20,190 nucleotides of DNA. Source: Brachionus koreanus. Lineage: Eukaryota; Rotifera; Eurotatoria; Ploima; Brachionidae. Every line of letters begins with the position of its first letter. Position 1 is the stretch's first letter. The stretch lies in the NCBI GenBank assembly GCA_016987375.1, contig PJRA01000361.1, positions 433,419 through 453,608 on the forward strand. The letters run 5' to 3'. Below, in pieces: positions 1-10,706 of the stretch. Both the position numbers and the translations under genes were made by a program. A model generated the notes under the pieces. It ran no database searches. It was not told where the DNA came from and saw only the letters and a list, made by a program, of their open reading frames with translations.

Positions 1-122
1 TATAAAAAAATGATTAAATTTATTGAATAAAAAACAAATAAAAGAAGTTACAAAAGGGGTTCAAAAGACCCCTCCGGTTTTTAAGTGTTAAATTTACCTC
101 ATTGATGAAAAATTGTTTTTAG
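1..122 (+). other. 3' part of an intron of the SLC5-type gene
   Basis: This stretch is AT-rich with no reading frame resembling the missing upstream part of the transporter. It ends in a pyrimidine-rich acceptor, ttgtttttag at 113-122. It contains a small perfect hairpin: aggggt at 55-60 pairs with acccct at 68-73 across a 7-nt loop. It is therefore read as intron, and the next upstream exon is outside the window. Confidence 0.55.
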
Positions 123-1334
123 TTTTAATCCTAATCCGTTTATGCGTCATTCATTTTGGAACTTAATTTTTGGTGGTTTTTTAACATCACTTACTGTTTA
201 CGGAAGTAATCAAGCAACTATACAAAGATACTTGACAATGAGAACTGTAAAAGATGCACAAAAGTATTTAATTCATGATAAGTTTTAAATAATAACTCTA
301 ACTAATTTTTATTTAGAGCTTTGTTCATAAACTTAATAGGAACATTTTTAATTTTAACAATAACATGTATATCTGGTCTAGTTGCGTTTGCAGTTTATTA
401 TGAATGTGATCTACTTGCTTCGAAAAAGATTGATAAAGGCGAGCAAATATTACCCTATCTTGTAATTGATTTACTTGGAAATCTTCGTGGTGTTCCAGGT
501 CTTTTTGTAGCATGTATTTACAGCGCTTCTTTAAGTACAGTTTCTTCTGGACTAAACTCAATAGCGGCTGTGTGCCTGAAAGATCTTGTTCAGCCGTTTT
601 TTTTCAAGGATTTATTTTTAAATGAATCAAAAGTTACATTATTATCAAAGCTAATAGCTGCCATTTTTGGTCTAATTACTATTTTGATAGCTTATTTTTG
701 TCAATACTTAAGCGCTACTGTTTTACAAATTTCTTTATCAATATTTGGCATACTAGGAGGGCCTTTATTAGGAGTAATTTCATTGGGAATGTTCTGTAAA
801 TTTGCAAATTCGTTTGGAGCTTTTTGTGGACTCACTATTAGCACAGCAATAAATCTATGGCTTGGTATTGGAGCAATTTTGTACAATGAACCGCCGATGG
901 TAAAGCCAGTTATTGTAAAAGGATGTGAAGATATCTCGAGTTTGTATTTAAATAAAACTTTCGTTCAAAAAGATCAAAGCCTTGGGTAATTTAATTTTTG
1001 TTTTTTTATAAATGAAAAAAAAAATGAAACATTTTTTAGTATTAATTATGTTTATCGTTTATCTTATCTATGGTATGCTGGATTGTCTATTATAATTTGT
1101 TTTGCCTCAGGTACTGCATTTAGTTTTGTCACTGGTTTTAATAAATCAAAAATAATGGATAAAAGACTTTATTTTCAATTGAAAAAATCAGAAATTAATA
1201 ACAAAGAAGAAAAATGTGAAACCAACGAAAAAACGAATCATGCTTTGGATTTAAAGAACGAATTGATTTTTGATAAAATTGATTCAACTTATTCAAATAG
1301 AGTTAATTTAGAAAATAATGTCACTAGATTTTAA
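123..1334 (+). CDS. SLC5-family sodium-coupled solute transporter, 3' exons only
   Basis: These are the last three exons of a sodium/solute symporter of the SLC5 family, closest by eye to the monocarboxylate/multivitamin branch (SLC5A8/SLC5A6 type). It is a plasma-membrane protein that drives uptake with the sodium gradient. I place exons at 123-263, 317-985 and 1040-1334 (stop TAA), with introns of 53 nt (264-316) and 54 nt (986-1039). Both are GT-AG and all three joins keep the frame. The first exon reads RHSFWNLIFGG and YGSNQATIQRY, which are family signatures. The second carries FVACIYSASLSTVSSGLN, corresponding to the TM8 sodium-site region, followed by hydrophobic helices up to GIGAILY. 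The third has one more membrane segment and a charged cytoplasmic tail. The N-terminal half lies upstream of the window, and the exact substrate cannot be read from this part. Confidence 0.88.
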
Positions 1335-1872
1335 TTATTTATTTTAAATTTAAGTTAAATTTATTTTAAAATTTGTTTAAAATAAAATTTTTGGTCTATA
1401 AAATTATACATGATTAAAAAGTTAATCTCTATATTTCTATTTAGATAACAAAATTGAATCAATTAGCCTATTTTTATATTTGAAGTATAGACTGAATGAA
1501 ACTTTGGTACTGTTAAGTCATTATTACTACTACTATTGAGAAAAATATTTAATAGCAATTTTATTCATTTTTTAAACTAAATTTATAAATAATTTTCTAT
1601 GATTGTCAACTTAATTTGAGTAATTTTTGTAAAAAAAATTTGATATCAATTACTGACGATGAAAATATTTATTTAAAAAGATAAATTTTAATGTTTTTAT
1701 GTAAATTTTTTTTTTAACTAAATAAAATGAGACAATTTTTTTTGATTATTGCATTTTGCATTCTTTTTTTTGCTGTTTTATACACGTGTATTTTTTTTTC
1801 TATTCTTAATTCTGCTTACTCAGTCCATTTCAAAAATATAAATTTTAAAAAGAAAAAATTAAATAAAAAAAA
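1335..1872. other. Intergenic region between the SLC5-type gene and PRPF19
   Basis: This is about 540 bases of very AT-rich sequence with no convincing coding segment. An AATAAA hexamer at 1381-1386 is a reasonable poly(A) signal for the upstream transporter gene. The second part must hold the PRPF19 promoter and 5' UTR, but I see no clear promoter element. Long T and A runs are present (for example 1707-1717). Confidence 0.5.
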
Positions 1873-3520
1873 ATGGCCCTAGTTTGTTCATGTAATATAA
1901 TTGAATGACATTTTAATATTTTTACTTAAAAACCCTTTATTTAAAGTAAGCAATGAAGTTCCAGAACAGCCAGTGATTTCACAAGTATCAGGTCATATTT
2001 ATGAAAAACGCTTAATACTAAAATACATTGATGAAAATGGTACAGACCCAATAAATAATGAAACTCTATCCCCTGAACAGCTAGTTGAGATAAAAAGTAA
2101 ATCAATATTTTTGAAATAGAATGATAATTTTTTATTTGAAGCTAATCCTCTTGTAAAACCAAAGCCTCCTTCAGCAACAAGCATACCTGCTTTGCTAAAA
2201 TGTCTACAAGACGAGTGGGACGCAGTAATGCTTAATAGTTTTACTCTTCGGCAGCAATTACAAACTGCAAGACAAGAGCTTTCTCATGCTCTTTATCAGC
2301 ATGATGCCGCTTGTCGAGTAATTGCAAGACTGAACAAAGAGGTAAATGCAGCTAGAGAGGCTCTGGCAACGTTAAAACCACATACTCCTTTAAACAATAT
2401 TGCACCACAAACCATGTATGCATCTGAAACTAGTGGAGAAACAAGAACTGCCTTAGAAGAAGGTATTTCAGAAGAAATTTCACAAAAATTGCAAGAAAAA
2501 TCGGCATCTCTAACTCAAATGAGAAAACAAAAAGGCAAAAAGATTCCAGAAGACTTGGCCACTGTAGAAGAAATAAAAGGTTTTAATATGGTTGGATCAC
2601 ATACAGGTTTGCATAGTGCGAGTATTCCAGGAATAACAGCTTTAGATATTAAATCAAATGATACGAATCGTATTTTAACTGGTGGTAATGATAAAATAGC
2701 TGTTGTTTTTGATAATTCAAAAGAGCAGATTGTTGCAACATTTAAAGGACACTCAAAAAAAATAACTCAAGTGATTTATCATCCTGAAGAGGAAACTTGT
2801 ATTACAGCGAGTGCCGATTCTACTGTAAGAATTTGGTCGGTTCAAGTATCGCAACAAGTACAGTTTTTAAAAATTCATGATTCTTCCGTAACTGGTATTT
2901 CACTTCATCCATTAGGAGACTATTTATTATCTTGTTCTTTGGATGAGCATTGGGCTTTTTCGGATATTAGAACGGGCAAAATTTTATTGAAAGTTTCATC
3001 TGCTGCAAGTGCTCCAACTGCAGAAGGAGAACCGCATTTAACTGGAGGCAACTCAGTTGCTCTGACTTGTGCAAAATTTCATCCTGATGGTTTAATTTTT
3101 GCAACTGGAACCGTTGAATCGGAAATTAAAATTTGGGATTTGAAGACAAAATCAAATCTTGCAAATTTTCCTGGTCATTCAGGATGCATAACAAGTCTAG
3201 CTTTTTCTGAAAATGGCTATTATTTAGCAACAGCAGCTGAAGATTCAGTCATAAAATTGTGGGATTTGAGAAAGTTAAAGAATTTTAAGACAATAGACCT
3301 TGAAAATAAGTACGAAATTAAAGATTTAGTTTTTGATCAAAGTGGAAACTACTTAGCATGTGCTGGTTCTGACGTTAGGATATATCAAGTAAAACAATGG
3401 GATATGCTCAAAGTAATAGAGGAACATAGTAATTTAGCTACAGGTGTTCGATTTGGTACAAATGCTAAAAGCCTTGTTACTGCATCTTTGGACAAATCAG
3501 TCAAAATATTCTCTGTTTAA
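1873..3520 (+). CDS. PRPF19: Pre-mRNA-processing factor 19 (U-box / WD40 ubiquitin ligase)
   Basis: PRP19 is the E3 ubiquitin ligase at the core of the nuclear NineTeen complex, which activates the spliceosome and also acts in DNA repair. I place exons at 1873-1891, 1947-2096 and 2142-3520, with introns of 55 and 45 nt. The coding sequence is 1548 nt (515 residues), close to the human length of about 504. The first exon encodes only MALVCS plus one base and is easily missed. The protein starts with [15 protein letters not shown], followed by the U-box ([25 protein letters not shown]). The tetramerising coiled coil follows and is almost identical to animal PRP19 ([36 protein letters not shown]). 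The C-terminal half is the WD40 propeller, with repeats such as [16 protein letters not shown] and IKLWDLRKL. The reading frame is intact. AATAAA at 3535-3540 is a candidate poly(A) signal. Confidence 0.96.
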
Positions 3521-4333
3521 GATAAATATAAAAAAATAAATTCAATGTATAATAGATTATTGTTATTTTAAGAAAATCAAAACTTGTAAAATTTTAATAA
3601 TTAAAAATTAAACTCTCAATAAAATTATTAAAATATAATATTTTCTTGACACAAAATAATTTTTATTGCTATTAAATAATTTTCAAATAAAAATTAAAAA
3701 TTTAATAAAAATAAAAAAAAAAAAAAAATCTTTCAAATAAAAAATTTAAAAAAAGTTAGTTAAAATTTGACCGAAATACTCCAATTCCATTCAATATCTT
3801 TAGGGAAAATTCGACTATGTCTTAAATTCGATCTGTGAAAATGTCTAAAGAAGTCTACTCGTATGATTCCATTGTATAAGCTTCTTAACGGTTTTTGAAA
3901 TATTGGAAACACACAATATTTTTTTTTGGAACAATTTTTGAGATTCCTTTGTGCCATGAACAAACGAAATGAGATAGTGAGAAAAATAATTCATTGTAGA
4001 AAAATTTATCTGGAATGTCAAACACCAATAGTAAGGAAATTAAATATGAAATTGAAAAAATTATGGTAAAAGTCTATTATAAAATTGAAATCGTCAATTC
4101 TTTCTTGGAGTTTTATAGTTTATATAAAACTTTATATAAAACGTTTCGTCATTTTTATTTATTCCTTTTACTCTTCTCCTTAATTTTTTTCCTGTGTTTT
4201 TTCTTAGATCAAATAAATAAGCTTGGTTTAACTAAAAATTAAAAAAAAATCGAATAAATATTTTTAAGTGTATATAAAATAATATAAATGAATTATTAAG
4301 TTTATAACTTCAGAAAGAAAGAGCTTTCAAAAG
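3521..4333. other. Convergent intergenic region after PRPF19, no recognised gene
   Basis: This is the 3' flank of PRPF19, extending toward the convergent LicD-like gene. Most of it is A/T runs. The part from about 3760 to 3963 is visibly richer in G and C and stays open for 67 codons on the minus strand. Positions 4015-4242 hold a 75-codon plus-strand frame with a hydrophobic stretch. Neither resembles a protein I know, and neither has clear splice borders. A 12-bp tandem duplication, tttatataaaac, lies at 4119-4142. Confidence 0.4.
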
Positions 4334-4542
4334 CCAAAAAACAGACAAAATGAAAATAATTTTACATTTTTACATCTTAATATTTTTAGATTTTTTGTGC
4401 AATTTTTTTAGAAAATTAAAAAAACACTCTCAAATTATTTGTTATACAAAAATAATATTAAAAATTTCTTTAAATATTGCACAAAAAATCTAAAATTTGA
4501 AAATGTAAAAATATAAAATTATTTTCATTTTGCCAAAAAACA
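4334..4542. mobile_element. MITE-like inverted-repeat element with flanking 10-bp direct repeat
   Basis: Two long imperfect inverted arms face each other. The left arm at 4346-4402 starts caaaatgaaaataatttta and ends gattttttgtgcaa. The right arm at 4477-4532 is its near reverse complement, with roughly seven differences over 57 positions. About 74 nt lie between them, and their outer parts also pair partly. The ten bases ccaaaaaaca occur directly outside both ends (4334-4343 and 4533-4542), as expected of a target-site duplication. There is no coding capacity. The whole has the form of a short non-autonomous DNA transposon. An ordinary AT-rich palindrome is the alternative, but the flanking repeat argues against it. 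Confidence 0.6.
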
Positions 4543-4623
4543 ATGATGTTTTCCTAAAATTTAAATAACTTAATTTTAAAAACGATGAGAATATTCTTTG
4601 AAATACATTTAATGATAATGTAA

Positions 4624-4735
4624 TTAGTTTTTTGATATTGTATTAATATAATTAATTAATAAAAAAAAATTCGTATGATTCCATTGTTTAGTTTTTTGAT
4701 ATTGTATTAATATAATTAATTAATAAAAAAAAATT
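4624..4735. repeat. 48-bp direct repeat with 16-nt spacer
   Basis: The 48-base sequence beginning ttagttttttgatattgta and ending in nine A and two T occurs at 4624-4671 and again, identically, at 4688-4735. The spacer is cgtatgattccattgt (4672-4687), giving a 64-bp period. The identity suggests a recent tandem duplication. The spacer plus one flanking T (4671-4687) matches 3859-3875 exactly. Confidence 0.85.
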
Positions 4736-4787
4736 TAAATTATATTTTTATAAAAAAACTCTTTAAAATTGGATTTATTTAACAAAA

Positions 4788-5489
4788 TTATAAACAACCT
4801 TTAGGCTTAACTTCTTTCCACCAATTTTCTGGATATAAATATTTCTGAATTTCAAATTCCTGATGCGGTACAGGAACATCCAAATTATTAAATTTTATTC
4901 TTGGCAAATCTTTATCCACAAGTTGATAAGGAAAATTTTGAAAATTTAAATATAAATGCGGAAATAAACGTTTTTCCCATCCAATTCTTTCAACATGATT
5001 ACCGATTTTTTCGAATACAGTTATTTCTGCAGACACTGTTTTATAGTTAACAATATATTTGCCCCTCCTTGAATTATAGTAATAATTTAAGCCGGCCTGC
5101 TTGAATGCTGAATACAATTTTTGCTCATCAACAGTTGCTATCTGATGGTATATAACACAAATGTCTATGTTTCGATCCCAGGGTAACGTTCTCTGAAATT
5201 TCAAAGCACCCCATAGACTTCCATAACAAAGAAAATAAGAAATGCCTAACTCTTCAAACATTCGTCCGAGTTTTTTGGTAAGCTCATCAAATAACTTTAT
5301 TGTAAAGTCATCATGTTCGCAAGTCAATTCTTTAAAATAAATATTTGGATGTTTATACCATTCTTCGTCGTCATCTAATGAGTTTCCAGTTAATTGAAAA
5401 AAAACTATAATCAAGAGTAAAACAACTAAAACTACGACTAGTTTGCGGTTTAAACGTCGAGGTATATTAACTCCAAAAATACGAGCCAT
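4788..5489 (-). CDS. LicD/fukutin-type single-pass membrane protein
   Basis: This is a single-exon gene of 233 residues with an uninterrupted frame. The N-terminus is basic, followed by one hydrophobic segment at about residues 17-34, giving a type II membrane topology with a lumenal catalytic domain, as for Golgi glycan-modifying enzymes. The lumenal part resembles the LicD/fukutin nucleotidyltransferase-like family. FLCYGSLWGALKFQ (residues 86-99) matches the family's glycine-rich motif, and LPWDRNIDI (102-110) matches the usual PWDxDxD acidic motif. Here the middle acidic position is Asn107, with Asp105 and Asp109 kept. The protein is short for fukutin or FKRP and ends soon after PENWW, which is also typical of the family. 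Members transfer phosphocholine or ribitol phosphate to glycans, but the substrate here cannot be stated. The start is the only ATG before the membrane anchor. Confidence 0.8.
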   Translation of the reverse strand: MARIFGVNIPRRLNRKLVVVLVVLLLIIVFFQLTGNSLDDDEEWYKHPNIYFKELTCEHDDFTIKLFDELTKKLGRMFEELGISYFLCYGSLWGALKFQRTLPWDRNIDICVIYHQIATVDEQKLYSAFKQAGLNYYYNSRRGKYIVNYKTVSAEITVFEKIGNHVERIGWEKRLFPHLYLNFQNFPYQLVDKDLPRIKFNNLDVPVPHQEFEIQKYLYPENWWKEVKPKGCL

Positions 5490-6479
5490 TTTTTTTTTGT
5501 TTTCATTTAATAGCTTCTGTCTAGTTTTTAATGTTTTTCATAAAATTATCATATTAATTTACTCATAAAAATTAAAATTTTTGACTCTATTAAAGACTTA
5601 ATATTTATGCCACATTAAACTTAAAAAATTAAAATGAAAAAAAATCTACTTTTTATATTAACTAAATATAGCAACTATGTTTTATTTGGAAAATAAAATT
5701 TTAGTTATATATTTGAAAGTTATATATTATGTTTCTATTATTTAGAGATGTAATTATTTTTGTCTTGATTAAAAATTTAGAGAAAAAAATTAAATTCAGA
5801 GATATTTTTAGTTATTAAGTAATTTATTTTATTTATTTGTTTATATTAATTTGTTTTTTGTAAGGTAGTAATTATACACAAAGGTCAGTTATTCTAAGAG
5901 TCTTGAATCAAAGCCTGCTTTATATTCGTCAACGTGTTCGACGATTATTGAAACAGAATGATTCAGTCCTGTGCTAACATATCTCTCATCCAACTCAAAA
6001 AGTCTATTCGAGATTGATTGTAGTTTAAGTTTATTCATAGCCTTGTGATCCCTGGTATTGAAGGGAGTATCATATTTTACCTTATTTCATCAAATTGAAG
6101 AAACTTTCTAGTATTTGAGTCAAAAATTTCTCTTTATTTGAATTTCTTTTCTCAAAAAAATATGACTTGTTTAAATCAGTCATTTTTCATGTAAAACATG
6201 TTTTTTCTTGTTTCAAATGTAAGAGAAATTATTGATAAATTTCTTTTAATTCGGTGAATTTTTTAGACTAAAATATTTTCGAATAAAAAAAAAACAGTTT
6301 TTTGCTTTACCATTAGGAATCAATTAATAATGTTTAATTGTGCCAAAGAAAATTGTTACTAAATTTTTCGTTATTTTCATATTATTCTTTTAAAAAAAAA
6401 AAATTAACATTAATTGACGAATTTAATCGTCTCTATTAAAAAATACTATTTTTCTTTAAAATTTATTTTTATTATGAAT
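5490..6479. other. Region between the LicD-like gene and the POLR1B 3' end
   Basis: The region is AT-rich. It includes the presumed promoter and 5' UTR of the LicD-like gene just above 5489 and the 3' flank of POLR1B below 6480. On the minus strand an AATAAA is present shortly after the POLR1B stop (about 6463). In the middle, 5889-6183 has clearly higher G+C and two adjacent minus-strand open stretches, described separately. Nothing else is recognisable. Confidence 0.45.
5889..6089 (-). CDS. Possible short coding exon, function unknown
   Basis: This minus-strand frame is open from 6089 to a TAA at 5891-5889. Its base composition stands out from the flanks, and it reads like a soluble protein: YDTPFNTRDHKAM, then RLFELDERYVSTGLNHSV, ending GFDSRLLE. 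A methionine at 6038-6036 would give 49 residues. Immediately upstream and in another frame, 6183-6082 encodes 33 residues starting MTDLNKSYFFEKRN and ending in TAA. The two may be exons of one small gene, or a gene broken by a frameshift. I found no splice pair joining them in frame. I do not recognise the family. This is inference from composition and open frame only. Confidence 0.35.
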
Positions 6480-9400
6480 TTAAGAATCTGTCAAGAAACT
6501 AGTCACTTGAGGATTGCTAGTATCAAATCTAACACGAATATTCACAGATGCCAGCTCAGCTACTAAATATTTTAAAACATATGGCAAACAAACATTGTTA
6601 ATTGCATCTTTTTGGCCGCAAAGTAAACACGTTACATGTGAATGCTTTTTTGATATTGAAACAAAAGATCCACATCTGGTGCATATTTTTTCTGTAGTTT
6701 TATCCGAACAATTTAATAGTCTATCTTGGATTAGGGCTGCAGTTCCATGAGCAAGCAAGGCATCACGTTCCATTTCGCCAAAACGAATGCCTCCCTCTCT
6801 CTTGCGACCTTTTACTGGCTGATGTGTCTTAATATCTATTGGACCAGTAGTTCTTACTTGAAATTTATCGCTAACCATGTGTCTCAATCTCTGGTAATAA
6901 ACAACTCCAAAAAATATGTCCACCTCTAATTGCCTTCCATGTATTCCGCTATACATTGACTCAGTTCCATAATAACTGTATCCAGCTTTTTTCAAAAGAT
7001 TTCCATAATAATCAATTGCGGATTGACCTTCAAATTGAAAAGGCGTTGCATCATGTGCAGTCCCAAATACAGAAGCCGACTTTCCGGCCATAAATTCAAT
7101 CATCATACCAATGGTCATTCGAGACGGAAAACCATGAGGATTAAATATGATATCGGGTGTTAAGCCAGATTCAGTAAAAGGCAAATCTTCTGTAGGATAA
7201 ATTCTCGAGCATATTCCCTTTTGACCGTGACGAGATGAAAATTTATCGCCAATTATTGGATTACGTTGAAATGACATCATAATAGCTACTTTGTTTAAAG
7301 GTTCTGATCCATCATCACTGGCTAAAGCTCGTATTGATTCAATATAAGCTTTTTCCATTTTTTTAAAATTTTGCACTTTATACTCCCCGGTTGTCTCATC
7401 TAAATAGCAATAGAATGGCTCACCTGGATATATTGTTGAGCCAACAAACGGTAAGCCATCTTTATCCAATTTTTCGCCAAGTCTTGGATATCTAGGATCA
7501 AGAGAAAATATTTTTCCTTTTGAAGACGAGCCAAAATTTTTGTCATTTAGTTCAATTATTTCAGTTGAATAAACCATTCCATGAGCAAACCCTCTTTCAA
7601 AAGAGCTCTTATTCAGTATCATTGCATCTTCCATATCATAACCAGTGTATGAAACAACGGCCACAATTGCATTAGTTCCAATCGGATAATCATCCAAATT
7701 ATAATGATCGTAAATTTTTGTTTTAACAATCGGACTTTGTGGAAAATTAAGTCGATATAATTTGTTGTCTGCTCTATTACGTATCGAATGACAAGGTGTT
7801 CCCATTGTTTGTTTGCCCATCTGACATTGATACATATTACGAGGTGATTGGTTAAATTCGGAAAAAGGAGTAAGATTTGCAACTACGCTCATGAACGAAA
7901 ATGGATAAAGTTCGCAATGAGTAGTTTTCTAAACAATTCAATGCTTTATTGGAAAAATTAAAAATTGGAAAAATCTTACATTTTGCACAAACTCTTCAGG
8001 CTTTACACAAACATGCAGATAGCATTGTTCCATTGTTCCAATATATTCAGTTTTTTGAGTTGTTAGGTTTTTTACAGGTCTCATCATGCGACCTGGAGAT
8101 GTGAATATATAAAGGCCAGGATAAAGACTAAATGTATTTTTTTCTAAGTCTATTCTTGGAACGTGGCATATTTCCATAAACTTAGAAATACCTTGACACA
8201 ATTTATTATCTGATTTTTCATTTGCTAGAGCTTTAATGTATCTGAGTTTTTTAGTTAAATCATCGATATTATCTGAATCGACGTAACCCAATAATTGTCC
8301 ATTTAGCATAACCTCATAGAAATAAGTTTTGATTTTTTTATGTTTTGTACTGAATTTGAATAAACCACTTTCTAAAGGAATCATTCCAAAAGAAGTTAAC
8401 AAATCAATTAGTTTATCCATGTTCGGATCATCAGTACATATTTCACATAAAAATGTTAAATGATTTAATAATCCACATAATCCACCATCTGGTGTGTGCA
8501 CTGGACAAAGAAATCCCCAACTCTCCGGCGTTAGTTTACGTACAGAAGTTGTTCGAATTTCAGTAAATACAGCTCCACGATGTACTGATCGAAAATGAGA
8601 AAAATATCTCCAATAATTCAATTTGTCTGCTATAATTGCAAAACCAGTTGTTTGCAAAATTCCTAGACCATGTTTTGAAACTAAATTTCCTGTAGCTAAA
8701 AAGTACTCAATTGAATTGGTAATGGCTGATTCTCGTTTGCAAGCCTCAACTAAATTTATTTTTTGACCATTTAGAAATGGCTTTTTTGAGTCAAGTGTTT
8801 GTGTAATTGTTTTCATACTATAGAGCATTTGTTGAAGCCTTTCTGACAATACTCCAAGATACAAGTGACCAGGTAGAAGAATTTCTTGCATCATTGGTGA
8901 ATCTGGATCTTCTGGCTTACATCCATTTTGATGAACTAAACTAAACAATTTTCTCAACATAAATCTAATATTAAAACAAGATAAAAAGAAACAATTTTAA
9001 AAAGAAAAAAAATTTTTTACATCATTAGATTAAATTTATCGGTATCATTTTGCAAATGCGTAAGAAGACTGTATTTGAATAAATGTTGAGCACATTCAAT
9101 ATCAGTGTACCAATCTGGTAAATTAAGCTTAATTCTGAAACGACTTCCAATATAATTTAACACATCACTTCGAGTTAAAATATCTTCTTCTTGTAACTGT
9201 CTTAGCATAAATTTTGCGCAACCTTCCATAAAGGAATTTCCTTCCCTATTTCTCATTATTGATCTAAAAATCTCATAATCAGGTAAATCTACAAGTCCTT
9301 TCAATATCATGGCAGCCGGAATGAAAAATATTTCTTTTTGATAAGCAAAACACAGATTGGCAGATCCATTGTCTAAATAGTGAAGAATGTGATTTTGACC

Positions 9401-10512
9401 AATCTGATCTTGTCCAACACATCGAATAGTTATACCATATTCGGTATATGTTGCCCCACGACTTTTCCACGAATGTCTTATCAGTGCCATTGGCTGAAAG
9501 AATACATTTTATTTAGATTAAATTTATAAGTAAAAAAGTGAAGCTTATTATAGACTCTAAAATTTTTTCCAATTTAAATAGTTGACATATTGTATTATAA
9601 AGATATTATTTTTTATTTTTTAAATTGCCTTTTGAGACTTTTTTACTTATAATTATCGAACAAATCCGAAAAAGAAATATAAGCACAATAACAGCTGAGG
9701 CAAACTAATAGTTAAAATTATACAAAAAACACAATGAACTAATGTAAAATACTTTACTTTTATTATATTTATACATTCACAGGAACTCTTAATCCAGAAC
9801 AATAATGTTTTTTTTTTTTGTTGAATGAATAGTTATCGTTTTATGTGCCAATTTGTATAAATTCAATTTTTTTAAATTAAGAAATTATATGTATAAAATA
9901 TGAGTGCCTCCGCATACAATCAGTGTTTATAAGATATTTTGAGCCTTGTATGCAAAATTTACTTACATAGTTCCTTCTAGGCATAATCAGTAAACGCAGA
10001 AGTTTTTCATTCCCTTTAACTATAAAATATCCTCCAATATCATTTTGCTCTTCACCTTTAGAGACCATTTCTTTAGGAGATAGTTTGCCAAGGTTACAAA
10101 GCTTTGATTTGACCATAATGGGTATTTGGCCAGCTAAACGTTCATATCTATCCACGACTTGTCCATCATGAGAATATTCTATTGTTACATATATTTTGCC
10201 ACTATAAGTTGTGTGTCTTTGCCTGCATTCGTTTGGATACATTTTTTTATCTTTTGCAGTTAAATTTGATTCGCTTATTCTTGGAGGAAGTATTTTACAA
10301 TCAATTATTTTATAAGAAACTTTTGACTCATTTTTTAACTTGAACTCAATTTTTGGTATATTTTTGATAGCATGTCTCAGGCCTTGATCATTCATCCAAT
10401 TAAATGATTCGATGTGAAATTGAGTCAAATTTTCTAATGAACTAACAGATTTTGCTCCATCGAGGTCATTAAAATTTTCAGGCCTAAGATGCTCAAATGA
10501 AGGCTTTCTCAT
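6480..10512 (-). CDS. POLR1B: DNA-directed RNA polymerase I subunit RPA2 (second-largest)
   Basis: This is the beta-like catalytic subunit of nucleolar RNA polymerase I, which makes the large rRNA precursor. I place exons at 10512-9967, 9493-9021, 8964-7980 and 7928-6480, with introns of 473, 56 and 51 nt, all GT-AG. The coding sequence is 3453 nt (1150 residues) against 1135 in human. Exon joins fall inside conserved blocks and restore them: IMPRRNY to [13 protein letters not shown], and KFNLM to RKLFSL. Hallmarks include [12 protein letters not shown] and [11 protein letters not shown] (protrusion), [16 protein letters not shown] (fork), [15 protein letters not shown], the hybrid-binding block [50 protein letters not shown], and a C-terminal zinc ribbon with paired cysteines (CTRCGS and CLLCGQ). 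The zinc-ribbon linker is shorter than in human. The first intron is much longer than all others in the gene. It is complete and apparently functional. Confidence 0.96.
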
Positions 10513-10706
10513 ATTTTCTTCTATTTAAAACAAAAAATTTGCTAAAGAATTAAATCAATTTTAATTTTTTTTTATGAGCTTTTAGACCCACTTTTTGTGT
10601 CTTATTGTTTTAATTAATAATGATAAAAAAATTTATTCACATTAATAAATCATAGATTATTTTAAAATATTTATAGAATTTAAAAAAAAAAAAAAAGTTA
10701 CTGTAC
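10513..10706. other. Short spacer between DGCR8 and POLR1B
   Basis: These 194 bases separate the DGCR8 stop from the POLR1B start on the same strand. They must hold the DGCR8 3' end and any POLR1B promoter. On the minus strand an AATAAA lies at 10637-10632. A poly-T run on that strand follows the DGCR8 stop (complement of 10682-10696). No separate promoter motif can be named. Confidence 0.4.

Noticed and set aside
55..75. A tRNA T-arm-like hairpin, aggggt-tcaaaag-acccct
   Set aside because: The loop does not match the canonical TTCRANY arrangement, and no D-arm or anticodon arm can be placed upstream.
3760..3963. A 67-codon minus-strand frame with better G+C than its flanks
   Set aside because: It has no recognisable motif, no convincing splice borders and no link to the LicD-like gene. 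It is mentioned only within the intergenic description.
4015..4242. A 75-codon plus-strand frame with a hydrophobic stretch
   Set aside because: The hydrophobic stretch comes from T-rich DNA and the YKTL/YKTF piece from a 12-bp duplication. There is no similarity to a known protein.
4788..5489. Bacterial origin of the LicD-like gene
   Set aside because: Animal genomes carry many native LicD/fukutin-type genes, the base composition matches the neighbours, and the type II anchor is eukaryotic in style.
6089..6183. A frameshift or 20-30-nt intron joining the two open stretches downstream of POLR1B
   Set aside because: No GT-AG pair there removes the TAA and keeps phase, and such a tiny intron would be unlike the others in the window.
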